Shown piece after piece: positions 8,633-20,278 of a stretch of 64,000 nt of DNA (position 1 is its first letter; each line of letters opens with the position of its first letter). Both the position numbers and the translations under genes were made by a program. Location of the stretch: contig OZ038402.1 in assembly GCA_964036045.1 (NCBI GenBank), positions 132,001 through 196,000 of the forward strand, given 5' to 3'. Under the pieces are notes generated by a model, which was not told the DNA's origin, did no database searches, and saw only the letters and a program-made list of their open reading frames with translations. Source of the stretch: Eutreptiella sp. 'Long Island Sound 2002'. Taxonomy: Eukaryota > Euglenozoa > Euglenophyceae > Eutreptiales > Eutreptiaceae.

Positions 8633-11525
8633 ATCCTTTTGTCCGACGGACAATTTTAAATTGTCCGTCGGACAATTTTTTATTGTCTTTCGGACGATTT
8701 GTCTTTCGTAGCATTTGACGGACAGAAGTTTATTCGTTGTTTCACAGCCACTTTTACTTACCACAGGCTGCAATGAGTTGTCCCGCTGACAATTTTTTTC
8801 GGACAATTTTAAATTGTCCGTCGGACAATTTTTTATTGTCCGTCCGACGATTTGTCTTTCGTAGCATTTGACGGACAGAACCTTATCCTTTTGTCCGACG
8901 GACAATTTTAAATTGTCCGTCGGACAATTTTTTTTTGTCCGTCGGACGATTTGTCTTTCGTAGCATTTGGCGGACAGAACTTTATTCGATGTTTCACAGC
9001 CACTTTTACTTACCACAGGCTGCAATGAGTTGTCCCGCTGACGATTTTTTTCGGACAATTTTAAATTGTCCGTCGGACAATTTTTTATTGTCCGTCGGAC
9101 GATTTGTCTTTCGTAGCATTTGACGGACAGAACCTTATCCTTTTGTCCGACGGACAATTTTAAATTGTCCGTCGGACAATTTTTTATTGTCCGTCGGACG
9201 ATTTGTCTTTCGTAGCATTTGACGGACAGAACTTTATTCGTTGTTTCACAGCCACTTTTACTTACCACAGGCTGCAATGAGTTGTCCCGCTGACGATTTT
9301 TTTCGGACAATTTTAAATTGTCCGTCGGACAATTTTTGATTGTCCGTCGGACGATTTGTCTTTCGTAGCATTTGACGGACAGAACCTTATCCTTTTGTCC
9401 CATGGACAATTTTAAATTGTCCGTCGGACAATTTTTTTTTGTCTGTCCGACGATTTGTCCTTCGTAGCATTTGACGGACAGAACTTTATTCGTTGTTTCA
9501 CAGCCACTTTTACTTACCACAGGCTGCAATGAGTTGTCCCGCTGACGATTTTTTTCAGACCATTTTAAATTGTCCGTCGGACAATTATTTATTGTCCGTC
9601 GGACGATTTGTCTTTCGTAGCATTTGACGGACAGAACCTTATCCTTTTGTCCGACGGACAATTTTAAATTGTCTGTCGGACAATTTTTTATTGTCCGTCG
9701 GACAATTTGTCTTTCGTAGCATTTGGCGGACAGAACTTTATTCGATGTTTCACAGCCACTTTTACTTACCACAGGCTGCAATGAGTTGTCCCGCTGATGA
9801 TTTTTTTCGGACAATGTTAAATTGTCCGTCGGACAATTTTTTATTGTCCGTCGGACGATTTGTCTTTCGTAGCATTTGACGGACAGAACCTTATCCTTTT
9901 GTCCGATGGACAATTTTAAATTGTCCGTCGGACGATTTGTCTTTCGTGGCATTTGACGAACAGAACTTTATTCGTTGTTTCACAGCCACTTTTACTTACC
10001 ACAGGCTGCAATGAGTTGTCCCGCTGACGATTTTTTCCCACAATTTTCAAATGTCCGCTGGACAATTGTGCATTTTCTGTCGGACATTTCGACATCGACC
10101 GTCAGACGATTTTTCATTTTTTAGCCATTCACGGACACAACTTCCTTGCTTGTTTCATAGCCAGTTTTACCACCGGCTGCAATCAGCTGTCCTGCACACG
10201 ATTGTTTTCTGTCCGACGGACAATTCTAAATTGTCCGTCGGACAATTTTTTATTGTCCGTCAGACGATTTGTCTCTCGTAGCATTTGACGGACAGAACTT
10301 TATTCGTTGTTTAAATTGTCCGTTGGACAATTTTTTACTGTCCGTCGGACGATTTTGTTTTCAGTATTTGACGGACAGAACTTTATTCGTTGTTTCACAG
10401 CCACTTTTACTTACCACAGGCTGCAATGAGTTGTCCCACTGACGATTTTTTTCGGACAATTTTTAAATGTCCGCTGGACGATTGTGCATTTTTCGTCGGA
10501 CATTTCGACATCGACCGTCAGACGATTTCTCATTTTTGAGCCATTCACGGACACAACTTCCTCGCTTGTTTCATAGCCAGTTTTACCACAGGCTGCAATC
10601 AGCTGTCCCGTACACGATTGTTTTCTGTCCGACGGACAATTTTAAATTGTCCGTCAGACAATTTTTTATTGTCCGTCAGACGATTTGTCTCTCGTCGCAT
10701 TTGACGGACAGAACTTTATTCGTTGTTTCACAGCCACTTTTACTTACCAGAGGCTGCAATGAGTTGTCCCGCTGACGATTTTTTTCGGACAATTTTTAAA
10801 TGTCCGCTGGACGATTGTGCTTTTTCTGTCGGACATTCCGACATCGACCGTCGGACGATTTTTCATTTTTTAGCCATTCACGGACACAACTTCCTTGCTT
10901 GTTTCATAGCCAGTTTTACCACAGGCTGCAATCAGCTGTCCCGCAGACGATTGCTTTCTGTCCGACGGACAATTTTCAATTGTCCGTCGGACAATTTTTT
11001 ATTGTCCGTCGGACGATTTGTCTTTCGTAGCATTTGATTGTAAATTGTCCGTCGGACAATTTGGTATCGTCTGTCCGACAATTGTTCTTTGTAGTTGTTC
11101 ACGGATGCAACCTCATTAGTCATTTCACAGCCGGTCTTACCACAGGCCGCAATCAGTTGTCAGACAGACGATATTTTTCTGTCCAACAGACATATTTCAA
11201 GTGTCCGCCGTCGGACCATTTTGGTAACGTCTGTCGGACAGTTTTTCTTTTGTAGCCGTTAACGAAAGCATTTGACGTTTGCCAAATGGACTGGAACCTT
11301 AGACAAGCGCACCTTCATTCATTGATGGGCACCCAGTGTTACTATGGGGTGCAGTGAGTTGTCTCGGGTAGGATCTTTTTCTGTCTGATGGACAATTTTA
11401 AAATATCCGCTAGACGATTTTAAATTGTCGGTCACAGATCCATTGACATTCCATTGATCGTTGCACAACCAGTGTTACTATCGGCTGCAGTTACTTTTGT
11501 CAGTCACAATTTTGTTCTGTCTGAT
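8607..11525 (+). repeat. Array of GTCCGTCGGAC palindromes with a 252-bp higher-order unit
   Basis: The 11-bp palindrome GTCCGTCGGAC (or GTCCGACGGAC) recurs, often 22 bp centre to centre, separated by AATTTTAAATT-like spacers. It is organised in a higher-order unit of about 252 bp marked by CAGGCTGCAATGAGTTG at about 8765, 9017, 9269, 9520 and 9772. From about 10000 the period is lost, and by 11300-11525 only degenerate GTCTGATGGAC-like remnants remain. Because 252 is a multiple of three, a stop-free minus-strand frame of 501 codons (8447-9952) appears; it is not annotated as a gene. Confidence 0.9.
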
Positions 11526-12534
11526 TCACATCCCCTTACTTGATCTTCCAGCTCTTGGTAAAGGAAACTTTACGAACCCTCCGTTGTAGGAGAATGTGAT
11601 GTTACAATTTCGGGCCATCAGCACGCAAGGGATAGCACGGCCACATCTGTACAGAATATTCTCTGCTTTTTCAATCAACAACTGAACCCCCAATGCAGAA
11701 TACGGCACAAGCAGTACAGAAGCACATGACACACATGTCAAATTTTATTTGTGCCATTCTCCAAGGGTCATTGCCATGAGACATGATTCCTCAAACTCAA
11801 TGGCGGTGCCAACAAAGCTGCCGCACAGAATACGCCTGTTTGTGTTACAAAAAATGTGCGCATGACATGCAGATAATATCAGGAGGATATATACCCCTAC
11901 GTGGCCAAACGAGGGGGGATACCACACCCCTGTGGACGGGATACGGCTTGGAGGGGCCTCGAAGGTCCCTGGGGTGGGCAACAGAGCTGTCTATTTGCAC
12001 ACTGATTGTGCAACTACATTTTTTCACTCTCTGCGCCGGAAGGTTCACACTACAAAATATGCACATAACATATGCATAGCAGCACAGGGGCCGCCCCAGA
12101 ACAGGATGCAGAAGGATCAGACAAGGGGGTACCTCTCAAGGACCAGATGCCCTCACAAGGCCAATGTGCTCTCTTGGAAAGGATTTTGACAATGCGCGGG
12201 TGGGTGGAATATGATATAGTAAAATTTTTTTGCCATGTGCACGCACCCCGTAGCACAGCTATATCGGTGTGCAATATTCTGGCTTTTTGCAAACACCTAG
12301 TTCTGCCTATAGGCAAAATACCTCAGAGCCTGTAGAGAAAGACATGCAACGAACAACAAGTTTCATTTTTGGCATTTTCTATGGGTTATTGCGATGAAAA
12401 AAAGATGTGCACATGGCATGCAGATTAGACAGAAACGACAAAGAGCAACCGTCAGGGGGATGATTTTTGGGAGAAGACACTTTGTTGGGATACGAAATCT
12501 TTGATGGTGAGCTAACAATACATTTTGACACAAG
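11526..12534. repeat. Old, diverged tandem duplication, period about 615 bp
   Basis: The segment around 11590-11785 and that around 12208-12425 are recognisably related (TTTGTGCCATTCTCCAAGGG against TTTTGGCATTTTCTATGGG, followed by a shared ATTGC.ATGA and a later CATGGCATGCAG/CATGACATGCAG). Many substitutions and gaps separate them. No coding frame with recognisable domains was found on either strand. Confidence 0.45.
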
Positions 12535-13844
12535 CTTGGGGCTAGGGCCTCTGATCTGCATCCAGAGGCGAAAAAGTTCAGCAGCTGGCTTCGGCAATCG
12601 ATGGTTCCGCATCTTTGTGTACTTTTGGGTTTTGTGCTTGCGCACCACGAAGATAATGGATGAAGCCTTTTCCATCCAGAAGTCTGAGCAGTACAAAAGC
12701 CCATTTATGGGAGGCAACAAGATGTAGCAACCCTATTTCACGTGTGACAGTCTTTCGATAAAAGCGCATGTCCATACTGTTGACTCCATTGTCCTCATTC
12801 TCTATACTCCATATTGGGGAGGCTCGAATGGAGGGCAGAAAACACAATATGGTGGCAACTGTTGCCTGTTGCACCGTCCAAATCTTCGGCCAGGGATCAA
12901 AGTCAAGGATTGATGGTGCGGCGCTCCGACATACCCTCTTTCCAAATGTGTGCACTTTCTGGATTGTCTGTCAAGGACAAAGGAAGGGCCACAGCCTACA
13001 ACGATATGGGGCCTTTGGTGGAAACAGTTGGATGCTGTGCCCCTGTCATTTTGTTACTGTGCAATTATGATCCATTTTCCAAGTAAATTAGGACGCATGC
13101 ACTGGAACCATCATTGCCTAAAGATCATTGCAAGGCGATTATGGATTGTCCTGTTTGGCATCGTGCAGTAATCCTCCGGCCAGCAAACCCTTCTTGTAAT
13201 TCCACAGGGCCTGCTTTCGACGAACAACTTTGCACCAACACCCATCCTTCTGCATGTTTGATGCTTCACGTGCAGTATGCCACTGTCTTGGCTTCAGCGT
13301 TGAGGCCAGTGGTTCTGTACCGCCGTTGGTGTCCCTTCCTGACAAGGGTGCATCATATGCCCTGATCCACTCCCTAACCCAACTGTGTGCAATCATGCCT
13401 CTGCTTCGCAGTTAAACCTTCACAAGGGCACACCTGCTTGTATTCTGGTAGATCATCAAATCTACCTTTCACTGGCAGCCCGAACTCTGCTTGCTCTTGG
13501 TAAGACGTAGCCAACGACTTGTACGCCTTGATGTACTCGAGTGAAATCCACCGCTTGTGAGGTAGCTTCCGCTTCCGCCATGCCAGAAAACTAATCACAT
13601 TCCAGATCTGTGATGCACACAAAAGGAGGCACAACGAAATGAGCTCAGTGCGTTCACAAGTGCTGGATTGTGCCTGGACATGGGGGTGCTTTCATACCTC
13701 GTTAGCAATGTAAACAGGAGTGCGCTCTTTGCCCTCCAACTTGCTGATGTATTCCAAAATGACGTTGACCTTCTGGAGCTCCTCAATGGGTAGCATAGTA
13801 CCTGAGTGGGTGCATTGTACAAGACAGCAGGAGTGTGCTACCAC
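12535..13844 (-). pseudogene. Second, truncated copy of the tyrosine recombinase-like gene
   Basis: It matches 388-1376 at an offset of 12147 and 3090-3413 at an offset of 10429, with few differences. The exon split by the transposon in copy 1 is continuous here (13607-13434, exactly 58 codons, phase 0 at both ends), which supports the exon model. The homology stops at about 12535, in the middle of the exon after the WMQIRGPS coding segment, so the arginine and tyrosine end of the catalytic domain is missing. At the other end it stops at 13844, where copy 1 joins the 418-bp satellite. It is therefore a fragment duplicated as part of a larger subtelomeric exchange. Confidence 0.6.
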
Positions 13845-15652
13845 ACTACAAGTCGTTCATATTCCCTATGCTTTTCTGGCCAAAATCCTGCAAATTTGCC
13901 CTTATGCGAAGCAAACCTGTGCTGAAGTCCAAAATAGGTTGAATCGTTCCAACCACTTGTTGTGCAGAAGACATGGCCACCCGTCTCTTCCTTCTCTCAA
14001 AACAGATCCTAGCAGTGGCCCAAGTTACAAACTTTTCCTTCATTCTGTCCCACTTGGAGCTTCGCAGTCTGGCCATTTTGATCACTAAGATGACTACAAC
14101 AAAGGGTTGAAAAAGGAAAGTAAATGGCCTTCGCTGTGCTGTACATGCTCTCCGACATCAGCCTCCAACCTACTCTGCAAGGCCTAAGACATGCTGAGAG
14201 AAGGAGAAGGAATACAACATCTGAGCCTCCATGTATCTCAAGGTCAAAGATGCCCGAAGTTTGGAATTGGCGATCGTCCTTCAGCCCAGCCTTTGTGTTG
14301 GCACCTTTGTCCAAAACACCTGGCATGCACGATGGCTCCACTTCTCTTAGATCACGATGTCCTTGATGCAGCGGCAAGGGCATAAATTATTTAGGATTAG
14401 GAAATCCTTCAAGTATCTCAGTTTGCGGTCCCCCACTAGTTCTAAAGCAGGTAAGGCTAGCATAGCCTCATGTACAAAACCGATAAAATTACCAAGACAT
14501 AGGTCTTAGCCAATTGGAGGATCACATGCAAACAACACGGAAGCTGCAAATCCTTCTGAGGAAAAGGACAACAAACTCTCTTGCAGGTTCATTGACCCAC
14601 AGGTCTTTGTGTCAATATTTTCAAACTGGCTAATAAGCAGAAGCAAAGCGTGTTCCCGCGTAGAGTTCTTTCAACACTCCCATGGCTGGGAAGTGAAACC
14701 TTTGCTTGAAAGAACGATTGCTTGCAGTGATGACATTCATAACATGATGTACTAAACATGTAGGATGACCACTTATTGTCCCACGATTCTAATCATTGCA
14801 GTGTCCGTCAACCCCTTAGCGTCATATGCAGAGGGCCTGACGATGTGCTGCCATGATGGAACAGTACCTTCAAGCTTGGAGAGCTCTCAACGCTATGGCC
14901 GTGAAGGATTGCTTTGAGACCCATGTGCATTTTGCGTGTGGTCAACAACAAGGTTGGTTTCATAACCAAAGCGGATGAATGGGACAGACGGCCGGGTATG
15001 GCATTGTTTGTTGTTTCTGCTACAGAATACCTTTGACAACGCATTGGGATGCTTTTTGTTCGCTTGACTCTCCGCATGAGGCAATGCTCATACCAGGGAG
15101 GCTACTAGGCGCTGTGCTGTACAAACAGACATGCTGCACACTTTTGTTAGGACATCGTACCCTGTACCATGGGCTATCAGGTGCTGCATTGGGTATCCAC
15201 CACGTTGCTTGTACGGCTGCATATTGTCAAACAATTTATAAATGCGTACAAAACCTGAAACTTTCATGACATTTGGCAAAGCAAGAAAAGGACCTCCTGT
15301 CAAACCTTCTTGGCATTGCAACCACAGCTCGTTGAAAAGGGCTAGAGATTGTGTTCACCATCAGCTTCTTAGAATACTGCCCCGTGAAAGACAAATTGCA
15401 AAGTTGTTGTGATCCACAAGGACTGCTTGTTCAAAACCAATCAATTTTCGGTATCACCAGAGCACCAAGGCATTCAGCCCTTGCTGGCAACGTGCACTGA
15501 GTAATAACACCTCATCTATTACATGTTATGGCCCTTCATAGATCCTCATAGCCCAGCGGGGATATTGGATGCACGACGTTTTGATGTGCTTTGGCTTTAG
15601 CCAGTCATAGGTGCCCCTGAAAGTACGGCTTGTTGTTTGCTGAAGGCGCTGA
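13845..15652. other. No recognised gene; fragmentary minus-strand open frames only
   Basis: The longest minus-strand frames (14383-14009, 15077-14808, 15321-15088) show no domain I can name, and no convincing splice chain was built. Fragments such as ARICFERRKRR (minus, about 14020-13990) have ordinary amino-acid composition and could be exons of a decayed gene or transposon. No tandem structure was seen. Confidence 0.4.
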
Positions 15653-15745
15653 GAGTGCCCTTTGTCCTTTTTGTTTTTGAGGCATGGCGGTCCCACGCCC
15701 AAAAAAACACATTCACTGCTCACACTGCGAGTGCCCTTTGTCCTT
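15653..15745 (-). mobile_element. 59-bp 5'-truncated retroinsertion with 17-bp target-site duplication
   Basis: GAGTGCCCTTTGTCCTT occurs at 15653-15669 and 15729-15745. Between them are 59 bp that, on the minus strand, end in GGACCGCCATGCCTC and an A-rich tail. The last 23 bases before the tail match the end of the 4489-6059 insertion at 20 of 23 positions, including the potential hairpin. This is a second, very short member of the same retroposed family or of the same priming machinery. Confidence 0.7.
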
Positions 15746-16189
15746 GTATAGTGGTAAGGACAGTGTTGCAAAACATTTTTGGTTTTCTTTCTCCTGATCG
15801 ATGGAACTACAAATACTGCAATCGGACCAGCCCTGCGAGAAGAAAGGACATAAGATTGCATGATGCAACGGTGAGACAATCTAACAGCAAAAAGAAACAT
15901 GTTTCTCCTCCAATTGGGGCCGTATGTTTGGATCATAATCTGCTTTGGATTTATGCGTTACACATGTGCTATTGGGTTTATGCTCTTTTTGCTCTGTGGC
16001 CCCCAGTGATCTGGGTGGGGCTTCCCCATTGGGTTGGTGCCTGGAACGTGACATTGTGTTCTTACTTCTGTCAATTTTCAATTGCTGCATCCCTTTACCT
16101 GCATTGACCGCTACAAGCTGCAAACGTTTTGTTATCAACTTTTAATGGCTTGTGCTGGGAATGATCACCAGTATTTGCTCGCTGTATAT
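15746..16189. other. No recognised gene
   Basis: A plus-strand open frame (15637-16107) is hydrophobic in its second half, but it runs across the 59-bp insertion and its target duplication and has no recognisable domain, so I do not call it. Nothing else supported was seen. Confidence 0.35.
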
Positions 16190-16640
16190 CTTGCACACAA
16201 AGAGATCTTGGGCCTCAAAGCAATACAAGTTCTCCTGCAAACCATTTTGAATCCACATGTACGGCTTCCTGTAGGCCTACCCAAAAAGCCAGGAATGGTA
16301 GCTTTTCCGCCAGCCAGTACCCATGTATCAGTGCACCCCCTAGTTTCCAAAAAGTTAAACAGACGGTATGTCGCGTCTGCCCACTCCTATCCTTCTACAG
16401 GTGCTACGGCCTCAGCGGCTTGTTGGCCCCCCTTTGGACATTCTGCAAAACATTTGTTATGTTCTGGATCACGAAGAAGAGACTTGAGATCCTTCTCTAC
16501 TACTCTCTCTACTCTTTTTTGCTCACCAATTGAATTCTCTTTGCCCCGAAACACCATTGTTTCGAATTGCTTCCTATGGCTTTGTACTCCAAGTACCTTC
16601 CATGTACCTAAGCTCACCTCCTCTTTGCCCTCTCCACAGT
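16190..16640. repeat. Paralogous segment W, copy 1
   Basis: It is related to about 22480-23640: both carry CACACAAAGAG, AATACAAGTTCT, a CCCATGTATCAGTG stretch and GTCGCGTCTGCCCA in the same order. It is absent between 19500 and 19545 in the middle paralogous segment. A minus-strand frame here (16659-16387) contains LLRDPEHNKCFAEC, faintly like the start of an ArfGAP domain, but the cysteine spacing is wrong and copy 2 has a stop, so no gene is called. Confidence 0.5.
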
Positions 16641-17167
16641 GGTAATCAAAGCCAAACAAAACTGCAATTCAAACTCCCAGCTTGCCATGTCCATTGTCAT
16701 CATAGAGGTCAGAATCCACATTTGTGTGTGTTGTCCCGCACTGTGTAAATCACAGCAACGGGTCGGCAAAATTGTAAGGAAAAGCCGTACAGGTCAACGG
16801 AAACAGCTGTGGTCAGAAGCGGAATGTGAAGAACACCTCATTTCAGGTTCTCTCTCTCAGCAAAGCGTTGCAAAGTCAGAGACATGGTGAGGCATATTTC
16901 CGCAGGACAGAAAACGATAAATCTCAGCGCTCAAGCAACCAGCCTCCGTTTGCATCAAAGGTAATCCCTATGATTCGACGAAAAAAAAGGACGATGTGCA
17001 CTGGGACATTTGTCTCATGCAAAAGACGACGTGCGTGCTGCAAAAAGGAAAACGCAATGAACGCTCTGGCCTTAGGGCAACGCGAATAATGCATAAAAGT
17101 CACATGTCATAACAGCCGATCACTAGATCACCAAGTCTGTGAAGGCACCTGCCGTGGGTTAGTCTGC
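16641..17167. repeat. Paralogous 3'-flank segment Z, copy 1
   Basis: This segment lies just downstream (minus sense) of the first Myb gene and is closely related to 19545-20278 and 23640-24380. Shared landmarks are AACTGCAATTCAAACTCCCA, the CATCATAGAGGT stretch, CTGGCCTTAGGGCA and CATAACAGC..ATCACTAGATCACC. It probably holds the 3' untranslated region and intergenic DNA. No convincing gene is visible within it. Confidence 0.65.
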
Positions 17168-18590
17168 TCAATGGAACCAGGTTGTTATCTTGGGCTGCCC
17201 AGGGCTGGAAGTCAGCTTAGGAGGAACAAATCCTCCAAGATTGTCAATGGCATCAGAGAGGGCGTTAATGGCTGCTCTTTGGTCGGCCTCATGCTCGAGC
17301 CTCCTCCGCTTCACCCGGCGATCACTCTCCCGGTGGCTGCGACGAACTGCCTCGCGAGCTTGCTGCGCCGTGTACTCGTTTCCTTTGCGACGCCTCCCTC
17401 TCTTGGCCAGAACATTTTCCGGCTGTGCGGGCCGTTCCTCCTCTTGCTCCTCCTCGTCTTCATCATCCTCCTCCTCTTCATCATCCTCGTCCTCTTCGTA
17501 AATGGCACCGCCATCTTGTCCGTTGGCAGACCAGTCCGCATCCTCCTCTTTCTCCTCCTCGTCTTCATCATTCTCCTCCTCTTCATCATCCTCGTCCTCT
17601 TCGTAAATGGCACCGGTATCTTGTCTGTCGGCAGCCCAGTCCGCATCCTCATCCTCAGTCTCTTCCTCGTGGGCATCTGCCTCATCTTCCTCGTGGTCGT
17701 CCTCTTCATCTTCCGAATCTGAATCATGGTCCAACACCGCCGCAAGCCCTGCCGCTCTACTCCACTCATCTCTCCTCGGTACGTGGTGTCCAGCACTCTC
17801 TCCCAGCTCCTCATCCTCTTCCTCATTGTCCTGCCTCTCGTCCTCCTCTTCGACTTCCTCGTGCTCCTCCCCCTGATCCTGATCTTCTTCTTGACCACCT
17901 TTGTCCTCCTCCTCTTCTACTTCCTCGTGCTCCTCTTCCTGCTCGTGATCTTCCTCTTGAGCACCTTTGTCCTCCTCCTCTTCTTCTTGCTGTTCATCGT
18001 CTTCCTCATGGTCATCATGGTACCAGAATTGACATGGGTGTTCTGAATCTGAAGGTGCGCCATCGTCCACGCCTGGTTCTGCTCCTTTGTGTAGCATTTC
18101 ATGCTCTGCCTCTGCTTCTCTCTTCTTCTTTTCCTCCCCCGCAAATTCCTCCTCCCTGCGCTCCATCTTCTTTTCGAGACACTCGCTTCCTGAAACACGC
18201 AAGAATGTGTCAATTCAACTGTGGACCTACTAATGAAGACAAAGATCTGAGCCACAAGGATTGAGACACCCTTGGGCATACACCGTTTGCACAACATTGC
18301 CTGAGCATGGGCCTTTGTCTTTAGTATGGCGCGGCTCCCTAAGAATATGGCGTACACTTTGTCATCAGCTAACGTGAAATGATGCAAAAAAAAGAAACAA
18401 ACAGCCTCAACAGAAATGAGCTCATACCTGCCTGCTTTTTCAGGATTCTCCAACGGTCCTTTGCGGCAACGTTCGAGCGCCGGGCCAAGCGGGAGTCCTT
18501 GACAATGCCATGCCAACTGCCCTCCCCATACAGCGAAACCCCTTGGCGAAGAGCCGCATCCTCCAAAGGTGACCAACTAAGGCGCGACAT
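17168..18590 (-). CDS. Telobox-like Myb / acidic / PIP-box protein, copy 1 (2 exons, 394 aa)
   Basis: Exon 1 is 18590-18428 and exon 2 is 18189-17168; the 238-bp intron has a GTATGAG donor and a TTTCAG acceptor, phase 1. Residues 5-54 form a single Myb/SANT domain: W6, ED, LRQGVSLYGEGSW, then RRSNVAAKDRWRILKK. That last element resembles the telobox motif (VxxKDxWR) of telomere-binding Myb proteins such as TRF and plant SMH/TRB. Residues of about 60-300 are extremely acidic, with internal repeats. A basic part follows (KRGRRRKG, RRVKRRRLEHE; likely nuclear localisation). The last nine residues are QPKITTWFH: Q386, I389, W392 and F393 fit the PCNA-interaction consensus Qxx(I/L/M)xx(aromatic)(aromatic). 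A TATA-like TATAAGTA lies about 350 bp upstream. A role linking DNA binding to PCNA is inferred. An N-terminal Myb resembles the plant SMH order rather than animal TRF. Confidence 0.8.
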
Positions 18591-19544
18591 TTTGCAAGAC
18601 TGAGACCTGAGATCAAGCACATCAGGGATCCCACATCCGGCAATACAAATACATCAGCGGAGAGCCACACGTCACGGGTAGCAAGTTCAAGAAAGGTTTT
18701 GGTTGTCCATACACAAGGCCATGCACACACAAAACTATCTGTGGCCCCTGCAAGACTGTGGATATGTAGGCGATTGTGGTGCCTAGCAACTGCAATGAAA
18801 AGAGCAACTCGCCTGTCCAGCGCCACGAGCGGAAAACAAGGTATGGACGCTGACATCTCGGGTGGTGCACACAAAAGGTGGTGAACAGACAGAGCGGTGC
18901 ATACACGAGGCAGACTATGGCCACGGCAGAAGCCTACTTATATCAAGAGGATGGGGGAGGGCCCCAACCCGCAGTGAAGGGAGCCATCTCTCGAGTCCAC
19001 ACATTTCATAGAAAAATGGGTAGTGGTTCACACACAAAACGGCACATGTAAAGGGCACTGGAGACATACGGTGGTGGACAAACAACGTGGTCCATCCCTA
19101 CCGAAAGAATATTGTTATTCAACCGGTTGAAGACTTGGCCCCTGCATTGGGCGAAGGGAGCCATCTGTTGTGCGGAGTTATTGAAAGCATGAGCAGGAAG
19201 TACGGTGAGGTGGGCACAGAAAGGCACGCACAGCAAGGGGGTGTGGGGTTGTCCAGCAGAGGTAGGGAAAGGGGGTACAGCGGGATATGGGGGCAGGGCT
19301 AGATGGCGGCACTGGTTGGTATGGAGGGGGTAGCAAGGGGGAAGAACATAATCCAATTCCACTCAATCGATTGGAACTACTTACTTTGAATGTGGTTGTC
19401 TCGCTAGTGCTTCTGTGTCCTCTGAGTCCATGCTGCCCTTAGCCCTTGTCGTCCGACGCGAGCTCCAGAACAGTCTGTCTACAAGTTGCTTTACGGTAGT
19501 GGTATCCCGTGTGTGCATGCTACTCATCTGCTCTATGCCCTCTC
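18591..19544. promoter_or_regulatory. 5' flank of Myb copy 1 (paralogous to 21534-22450)
   Basis: About 750 bp upstream of the Myb start is related to the same region of copy 2. On the minus strand a TATA-like stretch (GATATAAGTAGGCT, about 18950-18935) is partly conserved in copy 2 as GAAATAAGTAGGCT. The next section, 19100-19330, is rich in GGGG and CCCC runs. Promoter function is inferred from position only; short open frames here are not supported. Confidence 0.35.
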
Positions 19545-20278
19545 TATAGTGGTAATCGAAGCCAAGCAAAACTGCAATTCAAACTCCCAGCTTGCTATCT
19601 CCATTGTCATCATAGAGGTGAGAATCCACATTTGTGTGTGCTATTGGACAGTGTATAAATTACAGCAATTGGTTGGAAAATTGGAAAGAAAGGCCGTACA
19701 TGTCAACCAGGCCAGCTGTGGTCAGAAGCGCAATTTGAGCACCACCTCATTTCAGGTTCTATCTCTCAGCAAAACGTTGCAAATTCAGGGACATGGTGAG
19801 GACCATCTTTGCAGGACCAAAAATAATATATCTCAGCGCTCCAGCAACCACCGGTGGTGTACATCACTATCGCTATGGTTCGAGACGAAAGAAGAACCAT
19901 GTGCACAACAGTCAGAGTCGTCCTCTATTCATGTGCAAGAAAATAATTGCTTTCTTTTCAATTCAGATATGCAAATCCTTTGTTTTTGCTAGCTACCGCA
20001 CAGTGTATCAGCAAAATTGTTGCGGAATCACCAACCATATGTTGAAATACCTGCTTGCACCTCATCAGGTCTTCAGGAACCTAACAAAGCAGACATGTTG
20101 ACCATAGCACCAAGGGGCATTTGTATCATGCAAAAGACGACGTGATTGCTGCCAAAAGGAATACGCAATGAACAGTCTGGCCTTAGGGCACCACGAATAA
20201 TGCATAAACATCACTTGTCATAACAGCCGATCACTAGATCACCAAGTCTGTGAAGGCACCTGCCATGGGGCAGTCTGC
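19545..20278. repeat. Paralogous 3'-flank segment Z, copy 2
   Basis: It matches 16641-17167 and 23640-24380 with insertions, and lies directly downstream (minus sense) of Myb copy 2. The W segment seen before copies 1 and 3 is missing here. No gene is recognised. Confidence 0.65.

Noticed and set aside
8447-9952. 501-codon minus-strand frame made of 84-residue repeats
   Set aside because: Product of the 252-bp palindrome array; the period is a multiple of three and the frame dies where the array decays.
15637-16107. Hydrophobic 156-codon plus-strand frame as a membrane protein
   Set aside because: It spans the 59-bp retroinsertion and its target duplication and has no homology signal I can recognise.
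16387-16500. ArfGAP-like fragment LLRDPEHNKCFAEC on the minus strand
   Set aside because: The cysteine spacing is CX3C rather than CX2C, no downstream part of the domain was found, and the paralogous copy near 22750 has an in-frame stop.
17171-18264. Plus-strand proline- and leucine-rich frames opposite the Myb gene
   Set aside because: They mirror the acidic GAG/GAC-rich coding strand and lack recognisable domains.
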